From the NCBI GenBank assembly GCA_947561395.2, contig OX387192.1, forward strand, positions 33,005,520 to 33,069,519: DNA of 64,000 nt. The letters are read 5' to 3'. The notes beneath the pieces are model-generated. The model had not been told where the DNA came from. It did not search any database and saw nothing but the letters and a program-made list of their open reading frames with translations. Source of the stretch: Buxus sempervirens (taxonomy: Eukaryota; Streptophyta; Magnoliopsida; Buxales; Buxaceae). Below are positions 12,126-24,521 of this stretch, in pieces (position 1 is the first letter of the stretch; the number at the start of each line of letters is the position of its first letter). The translations under genes were made by a program, and so were the position numbers.

Positions 12126-15100
12126 ATGATCGCCTGCGTGGGCTCTTCTTTGAACCTTCAGCAACCGCTTAAAGCACTAAAAGCCTCGAGACCCCAAATC
12201 ACCAGAAACCCCAAAACCCTAACCATATTTTGCAGTGCTGAATCAAAGCCCAAAGACATCCACCCTAGAAAGAGTAACGCATCAATGGAGACTAAAAGAC
12301 CCACCAAGAAAAGCCCTAGAAAATCCTCGTATGGAACTTCGAGGAGGTCAGTTCTCAAGAAAACGTTCAATCAGGAGCAGGTAGTCTTCACCACTCCTAT
12401 CTCCAAAGACCCTGTCGTCGCCATAATTGGTGGAGGGATGTCCGGGCTAGTTTGTGCTCTCAATCTGGAGAAAAGGGGAATTCGATCAACTGTATTCGAT
12501 ACGGTTCATTCCTTCTCTCAATAATTAAATTTGCTTGGGTTCATTATCCTACATTGCAGTGCTAGAGATTTATATAATGTGAACTTTTATTTAGATTCCA
12601 TGCCGAATTGAAGAAGTTCAGTATTTTTCCTTAGCTCATTCGACACTGAATAATGAATGTATATTGTGGTAAACATACCGTAATGTTGCTGGTTGCTCGC
12701 TCATGTTTTAAATTGTTAAGGACTGGCACTTAGATTGAGATATATATATATATATATACTTTCTTGTTTTTTCATTGAGATAATATTTCAAGTGTGTGTT
12801 ACTATATTAGGTTTGGAGGTTTTATATACTTCAAATATCAAAATGGCACCCTCTGCCAAGTATTAGTGTTGGGCTTCATAGGTTCCCATTTTGTTTAAAT
12901 TTATAATGTGGTCCCTTTTTTTTTTCCCAGCATCATGTGGTATTGATGTGGTCTGGTTAGTCACGAATTTGATCGCATTTTTGGATTTACAGTTTTGCTT
13001 ACCTTGACTATTCTTGTAGCATCTATGCAATTGTTCATTCCGTTGTAGTTTGATAACTGTTATAATTTGGACATTGAGACTCAGGAACTGTGATTTCCAA
13101 TGTTACACAGTTAAGAGTATGTATCTGGGATTTCTGATTTTTTTTTTTCCATTTTATTTTAGGGCATCCATGGTTTGGGGGGAAGAATGGGAACCAGAGT
13201 AATTGATCCTCAGCCGTTCATATTTGATCATGCAGCTCAGTTCTTTACTGTGAGTGATCCTTTGTTTGCTGAGTTGGTTGATGGATGGTTGGAGAAAGGT
13301 CTTGTTCGACAGTGGCAAGGTATGGTTGGAGAGCTTGATGTGGGTGGTTGGTTTGTTCCATTACCTACTTTCCCTCCAAGATATATAGGTGTTAATGGGA
13401 TGCGCCCTCTTGCAGATTCTATTCTGTCTCAGGTGATTGGTCTTCTGTTTTTTTTTTTTTTTAAATTGCGATTTTATACTTATTTTCACTTGAAAAAAGA
13501 AAAGGAGTTTATTGGAAAAAAAAATTTAGAGTTTGATAATTGTAAAGCTTAATATGAAGATGAATAAGCAGCACCACTAGGAGCAAGAAGATAAGAATCA
13601 GAACATAAGAAAATAACCTAGGGATAACCCAAATAGGTGATAAAATAAAGGAATCTTGTTGAGACAGTTTTCTCATGTGTGAGTAACATTTTTTACATCA
13701 CCATCGAGGGGTTCATCCTTGCTGTGAAGATCATAAGGGAACAAGGAGCAGCTGGTAAGGACATGAAGTCAGGTGAAAATATCTAAACTCTCAAAATTTA
13801 ACAGAAGACGTGGCTTTAAACAGAATGATGTACAAGAAATGGGATTTTTTATGCAATTGAAACTGGGTGATATAGACCCTGGAAGAAGATGATCCTGAAC
13901 TGAGAAAATAAGGAGCCAAAATTTTTTGGTACAAATTATTTTTGTGTTGCTTGTCCATGTACTAAATCTGCATTTATATATAAAAATATTGTTGTGCTAT
14001 ATGTATGTCTGTAAAAAAAATGCATACATACGAAATTAATAGTAGTCATTTTATTTATAATTCCTGCCCATAATCCACAATTGCTCTATTTTCACGAAAT
14101 GTATCCATAGACAAGAAATGAGTTTTATGTGGTTCTACTGGACTTTCAAATATGCTTCCCATATATTTAAAGTCTTATAACTGAGTTTAATAATCAGGAA
14201 GGAATATGTTTAAACTGCACTTTGAACTCCAAACTAATAAATATTTTCTGTTTTTTTCGTGCAAATCTGAATTATTAAGTACCTATGGAATCTTTGTGTT
14301 TAAAATGTTAATTGGTAACTAGAGATGGGAATTTTTAACAAGTGAATGGCATGAAGATGGTGGATGTATGGGAATGCAGGTTTGTCCACATGTAAGATGT
14401 GCAATGGCTTACTAGTTCCATTATGTTCATCAAATTTTGCAAAAAATAAAAATAAAAATAAGTAAAAATAATTTCAAGGGTTTACCTTAAATAATAATAT
14501 AGTCAATATGGATATATGGAAAAACTTATGTGATAATAATTATGTTTCTAAAAGAATTTGGCATGTGAAACATGTTTTGTTATGCTTATCATTAATGTTT
14601 AACAGGTTCTAGATGATTATTGTCAGCCACTTAACATTAGTCTGCTAAATATATTCGACCTTCTCCTCATTGCCTGTCTATTCTGATCGGCTTTGTCTTC
14701 CTTTTTCAATGTTCTCTACATCATTGGTAAGCAGAAATATGGAACTTATCATGCAGACTTGCCTGGTTGATGTGGTGAGACCTTGCTGGATAAGTAAAGT
14801 TGAGCCTTTTAATGGGATGTGGCGCTTGAGTGAGAATGGCAAACCCTGCGGGCAGTTTGATGCAATTGTTATTGCACATAATGGTAACTACATGCTACTA
14901 AGATTCCATTTTTCTGGCATATAATTGCTATTTCTTTGATATCTTCAAATTATAATAATTTTGTAATATTTATCTCAATTTTGGCTTACAACTCATTTAC
15001 TCTTTAGATGATCAGGAGAATTTCAGTTATTGCAGAACCCCACAAAGTGTTTGGTTTGATGTTTATGTATTACAATACTCTTGGATGAATTCCTTTCAAC

Positions 15101-18009
15101 CTCAAAATTTGAATGGCGCAATCTCTTCAATTCTATTAATTTTTTGAGACAGTGTTACATTATATCCTCTATTAGCTAGCTGTAGATGACATAGCCAAAC
15201 TTTTCCTCTTGATATATAACAATACATGTGTAGCCCAAGAAGCTTGGGTTTCCAAAGGCTCATCTGTTGTTGCAGTACATTAAATGCCAGTTCTATACCA
15301 TGAAAAATTGCATACCAGTTATGCTCTTCTATTTGGCTATTTTCTTTTGGGTATTCCAAGTCCTTTTAAGATTATTAAAGGTCCTACTGTTATAGGATAT
15401 TAATTTTTTTCCGTCAATCATTAGGAAAATGTGCAAATCGCTTGCTTGCTCCATCAGGCTTGCCACTAATTGCAAGACAGATGAAGGTATGTCTCAAATG
15501 TTACAACTTGTAAGTTTAGCCCATTTAACAATATCCAACTCATAGTTCAGCTTTATTTGCTTTGGGAAAGGACTAAATTTGACTTGAACTGTTTCTTACT
15601 CATCTTGAATGTTCCATGCTTTTAGAGGTTGGAATTGAGTTCTATATGGGCCCTTCTAGCGGCATTTGAGGATCCTCTTCCAATCCCAGGTCCTACAGGT
15701 ACAACTTCTTTTGAAGGAGCTTTTGTAAAAGGGATTGATGCCATCTCATGGATGGCAAACAATACGAAGAAATTATCATGTTCACAGAACAAACAGGACC
15801 ATTCCCATGACTGTTGGACCTTTCTCAGCACTGCAACTTATGGAAAAAGAAACAAGGTTCCACAGGTATGCTATATTTTTCTATCCTAGTTTAGAACTCT
15901 GCCTTGAAAGGAATTGAGCCCAAGGTTGGCAAAGGGCATAGAACAATCATTCTGGGAGGACCTTTAGTCTGATGTCACTCTTACAGATTGGTTTCCAGAT
16001 ATGTTCTGCATTGCAAAGGACATAATTTCTTTGGTCAGGAATTATATGGAATTCATGACATTTCTCTCTCACCTGGGATAATGACTTAAGAAGAAAACCT
16101 GATGACTGGGACATTTAAGCAGTTTTACTATACGTATATCACGAACGTATTGTGTCAATCTGCATACTTGGTGAGGTGAGGTATACGAACGTCACTTGCA
16201 CAGGTCAAGTTGCCATGGTTGTTGGAAACATTTAAATTTGTGATTAATTTTCTCTTTTTTTAATCAGGAAAATATCCCAATTTCCACAGCAGAGAAGGTA
16301 AAGGAAAGCATGCTTGAAGGTGTTGAGATTGCACTGGGATTGTCAAAGGGATCGCTCCAAAGGCCCTTTTATACCCGGGTACAATTATGGTAAGAGATAA
16401 CTGCTTCTTTACCCACCGGTCATTGGCTAATTTTATGATATCCATCTCCGATTTCTTTGAATGTCTAGGGGCGCTGCACTTCCAACTAATACTCCAGGTA
16501 TCTCTTGCATCTTCGATCCTCAAGGACGGGCTGGAATATGTGGTGATTGGCTACTGGGTTCAAGTTTGGAGGCTGCAGCCTTAAGTGGCATTGCTCTTGC
16601 CAACCATGTAAGTCTCCTTGTTAGGAAATATTCAAAAGCACAGCCAAACTGTGGGTTAGAGAGGTTCCAATGCTTAATATGACATAACTTACCTTGGCAC
16701 CACATGGAACCTGTTTACAGATGCCAACTTCATGCCATGATAACTCCGTTGTTGTAGTACTGCACATGGAGCCCTTTTTAGAGAGGTGGCAGTATAGAAA
16801 ACACCTTGAAATATTTTCAAGTATAGATTGTTTAACAAATTTAACAACCTCTTGCCAACAGTATGCATAAAAAGTAAACACTATTAACAAAGAAGCTATC
16901 CACCAAAATTCTGCTAGGTATGTATCACTATATCTACAATGAGACGTTGACTAAGTTGTTCGACACATTGAGAATCTGAGATGTCACCTTAGGATATCCA
17001 TACACTTTATAGCAGCTTATAAAAGTAGCATCAGATACACTAACAGAGATATGTTTGGATATATAGTGTGTCAGAAGTAAAGGATCTAATTGTCAAATGT
17101 CTTGAAAAAGATAAAAAAGCAAAACAAGAGTTCTCAGGAAACCACAACTGCAAGCTTAGGATGGTCGTAAATAAGTTAGTTTCACTTTCTCTATTTTTTC
17201 CCTTTTTAATACTGCAATTTCTGCCTGGGTATCGAAGGTAAACCTGATAGATACCTAGTGACAGACACTGAGATCCTGTGCCTCAAGTCTGGAAGACTGC
17301 TTATGACTCATTTTTATTTTGTAGGATCTTAAATTTGTTATGTTACATCAATAATATCAAAACTCAAACCATGATAAAGATATCACTGTAACATCAATAT
17401 ATATATATATAAGTAACGTGGCAGGTTATTTTTTTCACATTATTCTAATTTGACTAGTGGTTATCCAAGAGATGTTATCATCATATGATTTAATTTGATT
17501 ATTCTGTCAGCTAACTCTGTTTCATGCCAAAGGCCTGGCCATTATGTTTCATGCAATAACCACCTGACCCATGTATTTGAACATTTGGATTATTTGAAAA
17601 AGGCAAAAGAGTCAGGTTATCTTATCAACATTCACATGGGGAAGTTTATCAAGATATAAAAAACATAATGATGTCAGGCGGATATTACATTGGGAAATCA
17701 AATTATCAAATTTTAGAAGAACTTCAGAAGTTTCAAAAAATATAAGCATAGAAATTTAATTATCTCTGAAATAATGCGTGTGTTGGGGCCTTATGGTCCC
17801 TTGTATTCGACGTGTTTGTTCTTCATATTGTTGATTTATTTTTGGCAATGCAGATTGCAGATTATGTTCAAAATGGTGGGACTAATTCAGATGAGTTTGC
17901 TGTTGGTTTACACAATGAATTTCAATCGCTTGAAGGATATGATATTGGACAGTTCCCAGGCTTGGGATCCAAAGAACTTCAACCTATTGCTCAGGCATGT
18001 GGAACATAG
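12126..18009 (+). CDS. Renalase-like FAD/NAD(P)-binding oxidoreductase
   Basis: Eight exons join in frame: 12126-12503, 13163-13432, 14757-14883, 15425-15486, 15626-15865, 16268-16389, 16469-16607 and 17854-18009 (497 residues). The N-terminus is rich in Ser, Lys and Arg and resembles an organelle transit peptide. A Rossmann FAD-binding motif 'VVAIIGGGMSGLVCALN' lies near residue 97, followed across the first splice by 'FDTGIHGLGGRMGTR'. Later blocks are 'FDHAAQFFTVSDP', 'RPCWISKVEPFNGMW', 'DAIVIAHNGKCANRLL', 'LELSSIWALLAAF', and the FAD-binding C-terminal 'GICGDWLLGSSLEAAALSG'. It matches Arabidopsis At3g04650 throughout, from memory. The family is annotated as amine-oxidase/renalase-like; its plant substrate is unknown to me. 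I chose the ATG at 12126 for its A at -3; in-frame ATGs at 12090 and 12042 could add 12 or 28 residues. No defect is seen. Confidence 0.9.
16608..17853 (+). other. Long last intron of the renalase-like gene
   Basis: About 1.2 kb between exons 7 and 8, AT-rich, with a short (TA)n run near 17397-17411. I see no exon or element here. The other long intron (13433-14756) is similar. Confidence 0.6.
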
Positions 18010-18832
18010 CACCTAATAAATCCAAATTGCAGGATGAAGAAATTTTCCAGATGGGGATAACTGCATCTTCTAGACCCAGATGTAATTTCTGCTTTATGCT
18101 TCTTTATGTTTAGGAAATACATGAAATCAGTTTGTTATTACTGAATTATTTGCTTTCGCCTACGTAAATAGGTTGGCAGCATGAGAAGTTATATATGGTA
18201 GTCAGTAAAGTAAGCTCCCTGAAGAGTGCTGTTCCTAAGCCATTGAAAGGAGAAAACTCAGATGCAAAATGTACATACGGGAAGGTCAATTTGTTGTACA
18301 GAGCTTATGGAATGTGCTTCATATTTGGCTAGAATTGCTTTACTGTGTTATTAGAGATGAAAAGACCTTGTAAGTTTCTGCAATTACTTTCAAGTTTTCT
18401 TTTTGTCTGCCGGTTCCAATCGTCTTGCCGTAGCCATCACATTTTTTTTTTCTTTTTATAGAATTTATATGGTTAACTAATCAACATAGGATTATGGTGA
18501 TGATGAACTAATCAACATTGGATGTCAGACATTATTATTATTATTATTAACACCATGAATTTTATTACTTTGCCAAAAAAGCTGGATCTAAAATTTATAT
18601 ATATTAGATGCGCATTATGATCTAGCTAAATTACCAAGATTACATCACAAAGATTTAATGACTTAAAAAAAGTTGACAGTTTTTTACCGCAATGGGCACG
18701 TTTTAGGCTTTTTGGGTAGCAAGCATTTTCTCCCAAACCATCAGCGTCGGTACCATCGGGTTCTTTCTTGTGGTTACCCATCAATGGAATATATTTAATT
18801 TAATTATTTATAGGTGCTACCATCACCAACAA
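18010..18832. other. 3' flank of renalase-like gene up to the tRNA
   Basis: This holds the presumed 3'UTR and then AT-rich spacer with an (ATT)n run near 18531-18549. Nothing else is seen. Confidence 0.5.
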
Positions 18833-18904
18833 GTCGTTGTAGTATAGTGGTGAGTATTCCCGCCTGTCACGCGGGTGACCCGGGTTCGATCCCCGGCAAC
18901 GGCG
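18833..18904 (+). tRNA. tRNA-Asp (anticodon GUC)
   Basis: A 72-nt cloverleaf. The acceptor stem GTCGTTG pairs with CAACGGC and has discriminator G at 18904. The D arm contains 'TAGTATAGTGGTGAGTA', matching the internal A box. The anticodon stem CCCGC/GCGGG encloses loop CTGTCAC with anticodon GTC at 18866-18868. The T arm 'CCGGGTTCGATCCCCGG' contains the B box. There is no intron and no encoded CCA. A short run of five T follows at 18906-18910 and can end Pol III transcription; a CAA-type motif 'CACCAACAAG' lies just upstream, as is usual for plant tRNA genes. Confidence 0.97.
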
Positions 18905-21900
18905 ATTTTTAACATTTTGCGTGTCAAGTTAACCATAACGTTCGTGACTGTGTTAGCCTAAACAGGGAGTAATGATGTGAGACGAGTCTGAGCTTTTGTG
19001 ACATTGTGAGTTCACCAAGCGAGTCACATGGTTTAACCTCTTGACCGAGTCACATGACTCACATAGACACGGCTGCACAATCAATCAATAGCATCTCCAC
19101 TCAAAAAAAAACACTTGTCCCATTTATCTCTCTCAAACGCAAACTTGCCTGAGAAATTAAAATTTCACTTTTATATATATCCTCCTTATCGGCGTCAAAA
19201 TTTTCATATTTTTCAACTGGTTTGGAAGTGAAAGTTGCCGACAGCAAATGATCTTTTGGTTTAAGACGCCATGAAATCAGTTGGCGCATTGGTTGGAAGA
19301 TCTGTTGCCACCAAGAGTAGCATATGTGTATACGTCTGTGTATCAAGCTGATGTTTTTCACATGCTTTACTGTTGGACCAACAGATATCAGCTTGAAGCT
19401 CCAGCTAATATGGTAGCTTAGCATTATTGGATTATATAGCCACTCAAAACCCAATAAGGCTTTTGTGTGGGTCCCCATATTGCATATGGGGTTTTGGAGA
19501 AGATCACTCTTTCTCCCTTATTCTACAATAGGAAAAGTCTTTTTTTTTTCTAATCATGCAAGGGAAGCAAGATGCTAAGTGAGGAATATTATGAGATAGG
19601 CCTCCTTTTGAAAAGAGGTTGTTGCCTTTAGGCATATACTACTAAGTATGAAGACTGTTGGTCTCCTGGTCTTCATGTTTTACAAATAAGGCCTCGATTA
19701 TTTTAGAAATAAGGCCACACTTTTGATTATTTTCCTCACTTTTAATCAGGAGTAGCTTGTTTCCAATTGATACTTGTATCTATCATTGCATTCGCTTGTA
19801 ATCCACCGATAGATATGTTAATAAGCATCATTAATTTTAGTGGCAGGTATACTAATGGATATGCTAATAAGCATCATTGATTTCACTTGTAATCCAAATT
19901 TTGCCTTTTTTCCCGTAATTTTTTTCCTCTTTATAATACATTTTATATCTTTGTATTTATTTTTATATTTAGTATATCATAATTGCTGCATTTAATGTCT
20001 CAAAAATTTAGTCCTTAAGGTATAAATGCTGAAAAATGTGGAACGGACCCCTTTCAAATTCTACTACTGGTTTTCAGCTAGTTTATGTGGCTTTGACCAC
20101 AGATCTAACCTATTTGTCTCGAATCATAGCAAAACTGGTTGTGAATTTGGTAACTCTGCTCATAAGTCTCCTGCTGTTTGAATGATCTTTTTATTTCTGC
20201 CGGCCGGTGGCCATTGATTGTGTAATTATGCTTTTTGCTAATGAAATTGATTAGGCTTGGCCTTTCATCAGAAAAATAAATAAATGCTGAACAATGTGGT
20301 TCATAAAAATCGAAAGCGCACTATAGAGACCTTATTTCGGTTATACGGAACCTTTGTGGGTCACGGAGCCTTAGGGTTTGAGCTCTTATATGGCAGGCCT
20401 TGGTGGCTGGCTAGACAACCTTAATTAACTAAGTAGATGTAAGACTGCTGCAGAGTTAGGAGAGGAGAGAATCTTACTTTTGCACAAACCGTCTATCTCA
20501 CTGAAATCTGTTTCCAATCCGGTCGCAGAGTGATACCACGTTTGTTGGAGATGGACGGTTTTTGCAAAAGCAAGTGTCTTTCTTTCTCTCTCCTCCTGTT
20601 AATGGGGACGAAGAGAGAGGCGTATTGATTCAGTTGTGGAACTAATGTGTAAGTCGATCATCAGATCGATCTCTTCTTCAGATCTGACTGTTTTATAAGT
20701 CTTGCATAAGATTTGAACATGGAAAGGTTAGTTAAATCCACTTTATTTTCCGTTTTTAATCTTTACGAATATCAGTTTCTTGCAACTCTAATGACATCAA
20801 GTCCGGGGGGAAAAATATTCTACTGAGAATGCCCGGCCCTCCCGGCCGATCTGAATTTTGCTGCCTTCCAGGTTGTTGGAGTTCTGAACCTGAATTCGTC
20901 AATAAATTAACTAAAAATTTGTTTTTATCTCCATTTTTTTCTTCTATGGTCAGCTGTTTGCAATTTTTGTGGTCCGAAATTGAAGAAGTCAGTTGTCCTT
21001 TTACTAGTTTAATACAAATTTCATTTAATTTTCTGGTTTCCACTCTTTTGAAGCAATTCAGCTCCTATATCTTGACCCAAAAAAAAAAAAAAAGAGGGAA
21101 AGGAGCAGAATCTGTGGATTATTGACAAGCTAAATTGTTACTATTGCTCTTTTTTTTTTTTATAATTATTATAGGACTTTGGTAAGGGTTTTCTTTTCGT
21201 TTTTCATCTCAATCAAATGAGGGAAAACAAATATTAAATTTGCAGAAAACAATGATGATAATATAATGCAATTATTATTACAAGTTATTTGTCACAATTT
21301 TCTCATTTTAATTTATATAATGAGATTGTTATGACCAACTTATCACATTATTTGTTACACCTAAAGAAAGATTCTAACAACCAATAGATGTTATTATAAA
21401 CGTTTTACTTGAGATACTACTTACTACTTACTACTTCCACCACTTCCATCACCATCATTACAAATTTGTCCAATCTTCGCTCCTTACACCATTGCCTAAG
21501 CTTTTTTTTTATGAGTCCACTAGCATCAATGAGTAAGCAGCTCCATCACATCAATAATTTCTATTTAACATCTCTCATCCTAAAGTCTGGACTAATTTTG
21601 TTTCTGTTTTAGATACACTTAGCTTGAGGTGTTGGAGCAAACTAAAGCTATGTTCCTTTTTGAAGTAAGAAATCTATTTATTGTTTTCGTGTATAGTTAG
21701 AAAGGCATGCAACAATAGGTAGCATTAAATAAATCCAAATAAACTTTAATCCACCTGTCAAACATGCTAAGCTCTACTTTCATTATATACATATATAGTT
21801 ATTGCATAAAAAATTAAGAAATGTCAAAAAAATTGATTATATATATAGTTATACCCTTTTAGCATTATGCTAAATCCTAAAAAGAGAGAATAAACCATGA

Positions 21901-22131
21901 GAAAAAAAAAGGAAACATAAATTTAAGATTGCCTAATCACTCTCTTGAAAAAGGAGGATTCGGGATTTGTCACGAAGAATTAGACAACTTGATGAAAAGA
22001 ATCCATCACTTTCTCTTCTTTTGCTTCATCGTCCCGAGAGAACTGCATTGAGAGAACTGGCAATGGGTGAGAAATTTGATTCTCACCGCCATTTCAAGCA
22101 TGAATGACAGAAGGTTTTCCAGTCATGTAGA
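18905..22131. other. Intergenic stretch between tRNA-Asp and FTSHI2
   Basis: About 3.2 kb, AT-rich. A small 'AATAAGCATCATT' direct repeat occurs near 19820 and 19867. Near 20190-20290 a GC-richer patch followed by 'GCTAATGAAATTGATTAGG' and 'AAATAAATAAATG' resembles the 3' tail of a LINE, but there is no coding evidence. TACT-type simple repeats lie near 21414-21440. No gene is supported. The last few hundred bases are the FTSHI2 3' flank. Confidence 0.45.
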
Positions 22132-24487
22132 TTATACATGTGTCCCTTCGACTGTTTCTTTCTTGCTCATCATTATTTCATGGAACTGCATACGCTTTGC
22201 AGCCCTGATGTCAAGTATATTAGGTGGCATTTTTTCAAGACATCCATGTACCTCTACATGGTGAAAGAACTCCTGTTTGGTAAGATTCTTCTTCTGAATG
22301 AGTTTGTTGACAATAACATCCATGAGCTTTCGATTTCGCTGAAGGATCTGATAGAGAAAAGGCTGATTTATACATCTAAGAATCTTTTGTTATCAACAAG
22401 TGCTTTGCAGACAAATCGTACCTCTTTTGCCCTTTGATAACATACATTTAGAATGCGCAAGGCCTCCAAATCAATCTCCTGAAATTAAAAAATTTACATC
22501 AAATAACATGCTATTTGTATGACAGTATATTAATAAAAATATAAAAGGGAGCTACAACCAAAGAAGGCAACATTCATACATTAAGCTGATCCGCAACCCA
22601 GAAATCAGGTAACCCATGATATTTCTCAGAAAGGCCACCAAGAACAAACATCCGTGCAGCTGATCTAGCATTATCAGCTGTTTCTGCCCAAATTGTACTC
22701 AACTGGAAATTTTCATTATATTAGAGATTCTTCATATCTTGAAAAATAGTAACTAATAATTGGCATATGATAATATATTTTGGGTAACACATGACATACA
22801 GACCACGCCCCAACTGCTTCTAAGTTTCAAACAACATAAAAGCGCAGAACTCATTCCAAAGAACAGATTGATTAATGTGAAAGTAAAATGGGAATCAGAG
22901 CACATAAAAAGGTTCCTCCACTCCAATTCTTTGCCCTCTACTTTCTTTGAGTTTTGACAGATTTCTGGTCAGTTTCATCAGCAGAAAATTTGATTTCTGC
23001 TCTCGCAATCAATGAAGTTGATAGTTCACATTTCATAAAACAACATGCAGAAGTGCAGATCAGGACTCAACAGTAAAATTTTCCATTTTCCTTCTAGCCA
23101 GAGAGTTTATTGTCTCTCTCACCAGGTATGGATACCTGGAGAGATGTGGCTTATTGTTACTATGTAGGATGATAATTTGGCCAATACATATTGTCCACTC
23201 AACATGGGACCTTCACAAGTAATTGCATCCATCAAAATTATTTAATTATTTTTGAGTACTCCACCAAGAAAAAGATTAGATGTAGGAATTTTTCCCTTAT
23301 TTTTTTCCTTTTTGGAGTTGGGGCATGGCAGCTATGTGGCAAATGTATTTTGTCTGAAACATGGTCTATGAAGTGAAATTAAGCACAGGTGGACACGTAA
23401 GGTTCATAAAGCCACATACTGCATATGAAAGCTATGTCATACAAGGTTATATCAGAGTTTACCAGTAAACATAGCCTCTTCCATTTATCCCACCCAAAAG
23501 TTTAAATTACATTAGTGGGATTTACAGAGTCACATACCCCATGGAGTCATGCCAGGGTTCCATCTATGGTGAATTTCACCAGAAACACTGCCTCTTTCTT
23601 TTACCCCACCAAAGTTTGCAGAAACATCATTATATAAAACATATCATCGGCATCAGCTGACCAAGGCATCTCACTGTTGGAATATTTCGTAGCACATAAC
23701 ATTAGATTCAATTGTCCTAAGTTTAATAAATTCAATTAACTGTAATCCTTCGATCAATTAGTTTATTTCCCCGCTAGAATAAACAAAATGGAAAGGCACC
23801 CCACAACAATTAAAGAAAAAAGACTGACAGAAATCACAAAGAACATAAACATTTTCTTTCTCCATTTGCATGAAAATCACCTAACATAGTTCCTGAATTG
23901 TTCCATTCTGCATTCTATGACCATATACTTGTTTCACAAATTCAAATTGCCATTAAAACTTTCATTAGTCTACCTGCAGTTTAGTGACATTTACCACAAA
24001 ATAGTCATTTTCTCCTCTTTGTAGGAAATCAGGTTTTGGTCTGGACTGGGTAGGCTCTGCATTATATGACCATATATTTGTTTCATAACTTCAAATTGTT
24101 GTTAAATTTTTCTTTAGTCTACCCTCTGATTAGTGACATTGACCACCATATAATTGTTTCCCCCCCTTTTGTAGGAAATCAGGTTTCAGTCTGGAGCGGG
24201 TAGCCACCCATGATGTGTCAGAAATTATTTAAGCAGTGTCAAAGAAGTACAATGTAGGACGAAGATTTAACCCCCAACAAAACTTCCCCCCGCCGCGCGC
24301 GCCGCCCCCCCCCCCCCCCCCCCCCCCCAAAAAAACACACACACACAAAAAACAAGGAAAAAAAAAAAGAAGAAATTTTTTTACCTGATCCTCACCATAC
24401 CATATCTCATCAGCTGCTCGTGGGGCTACTTGAACTGTAATATGATCCAGGAGGGATTGTCGACTGCATGAAAAATTTGAATTGTGG

Positions 24488-24521
<34 letters not shown>

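Noticed and set aside
19101-19478. 125-codon minus-strand frame after the tRNA
   Set aside because: There is no recognisable motif, no splice context and AT-biased composition; it is most likely chance.
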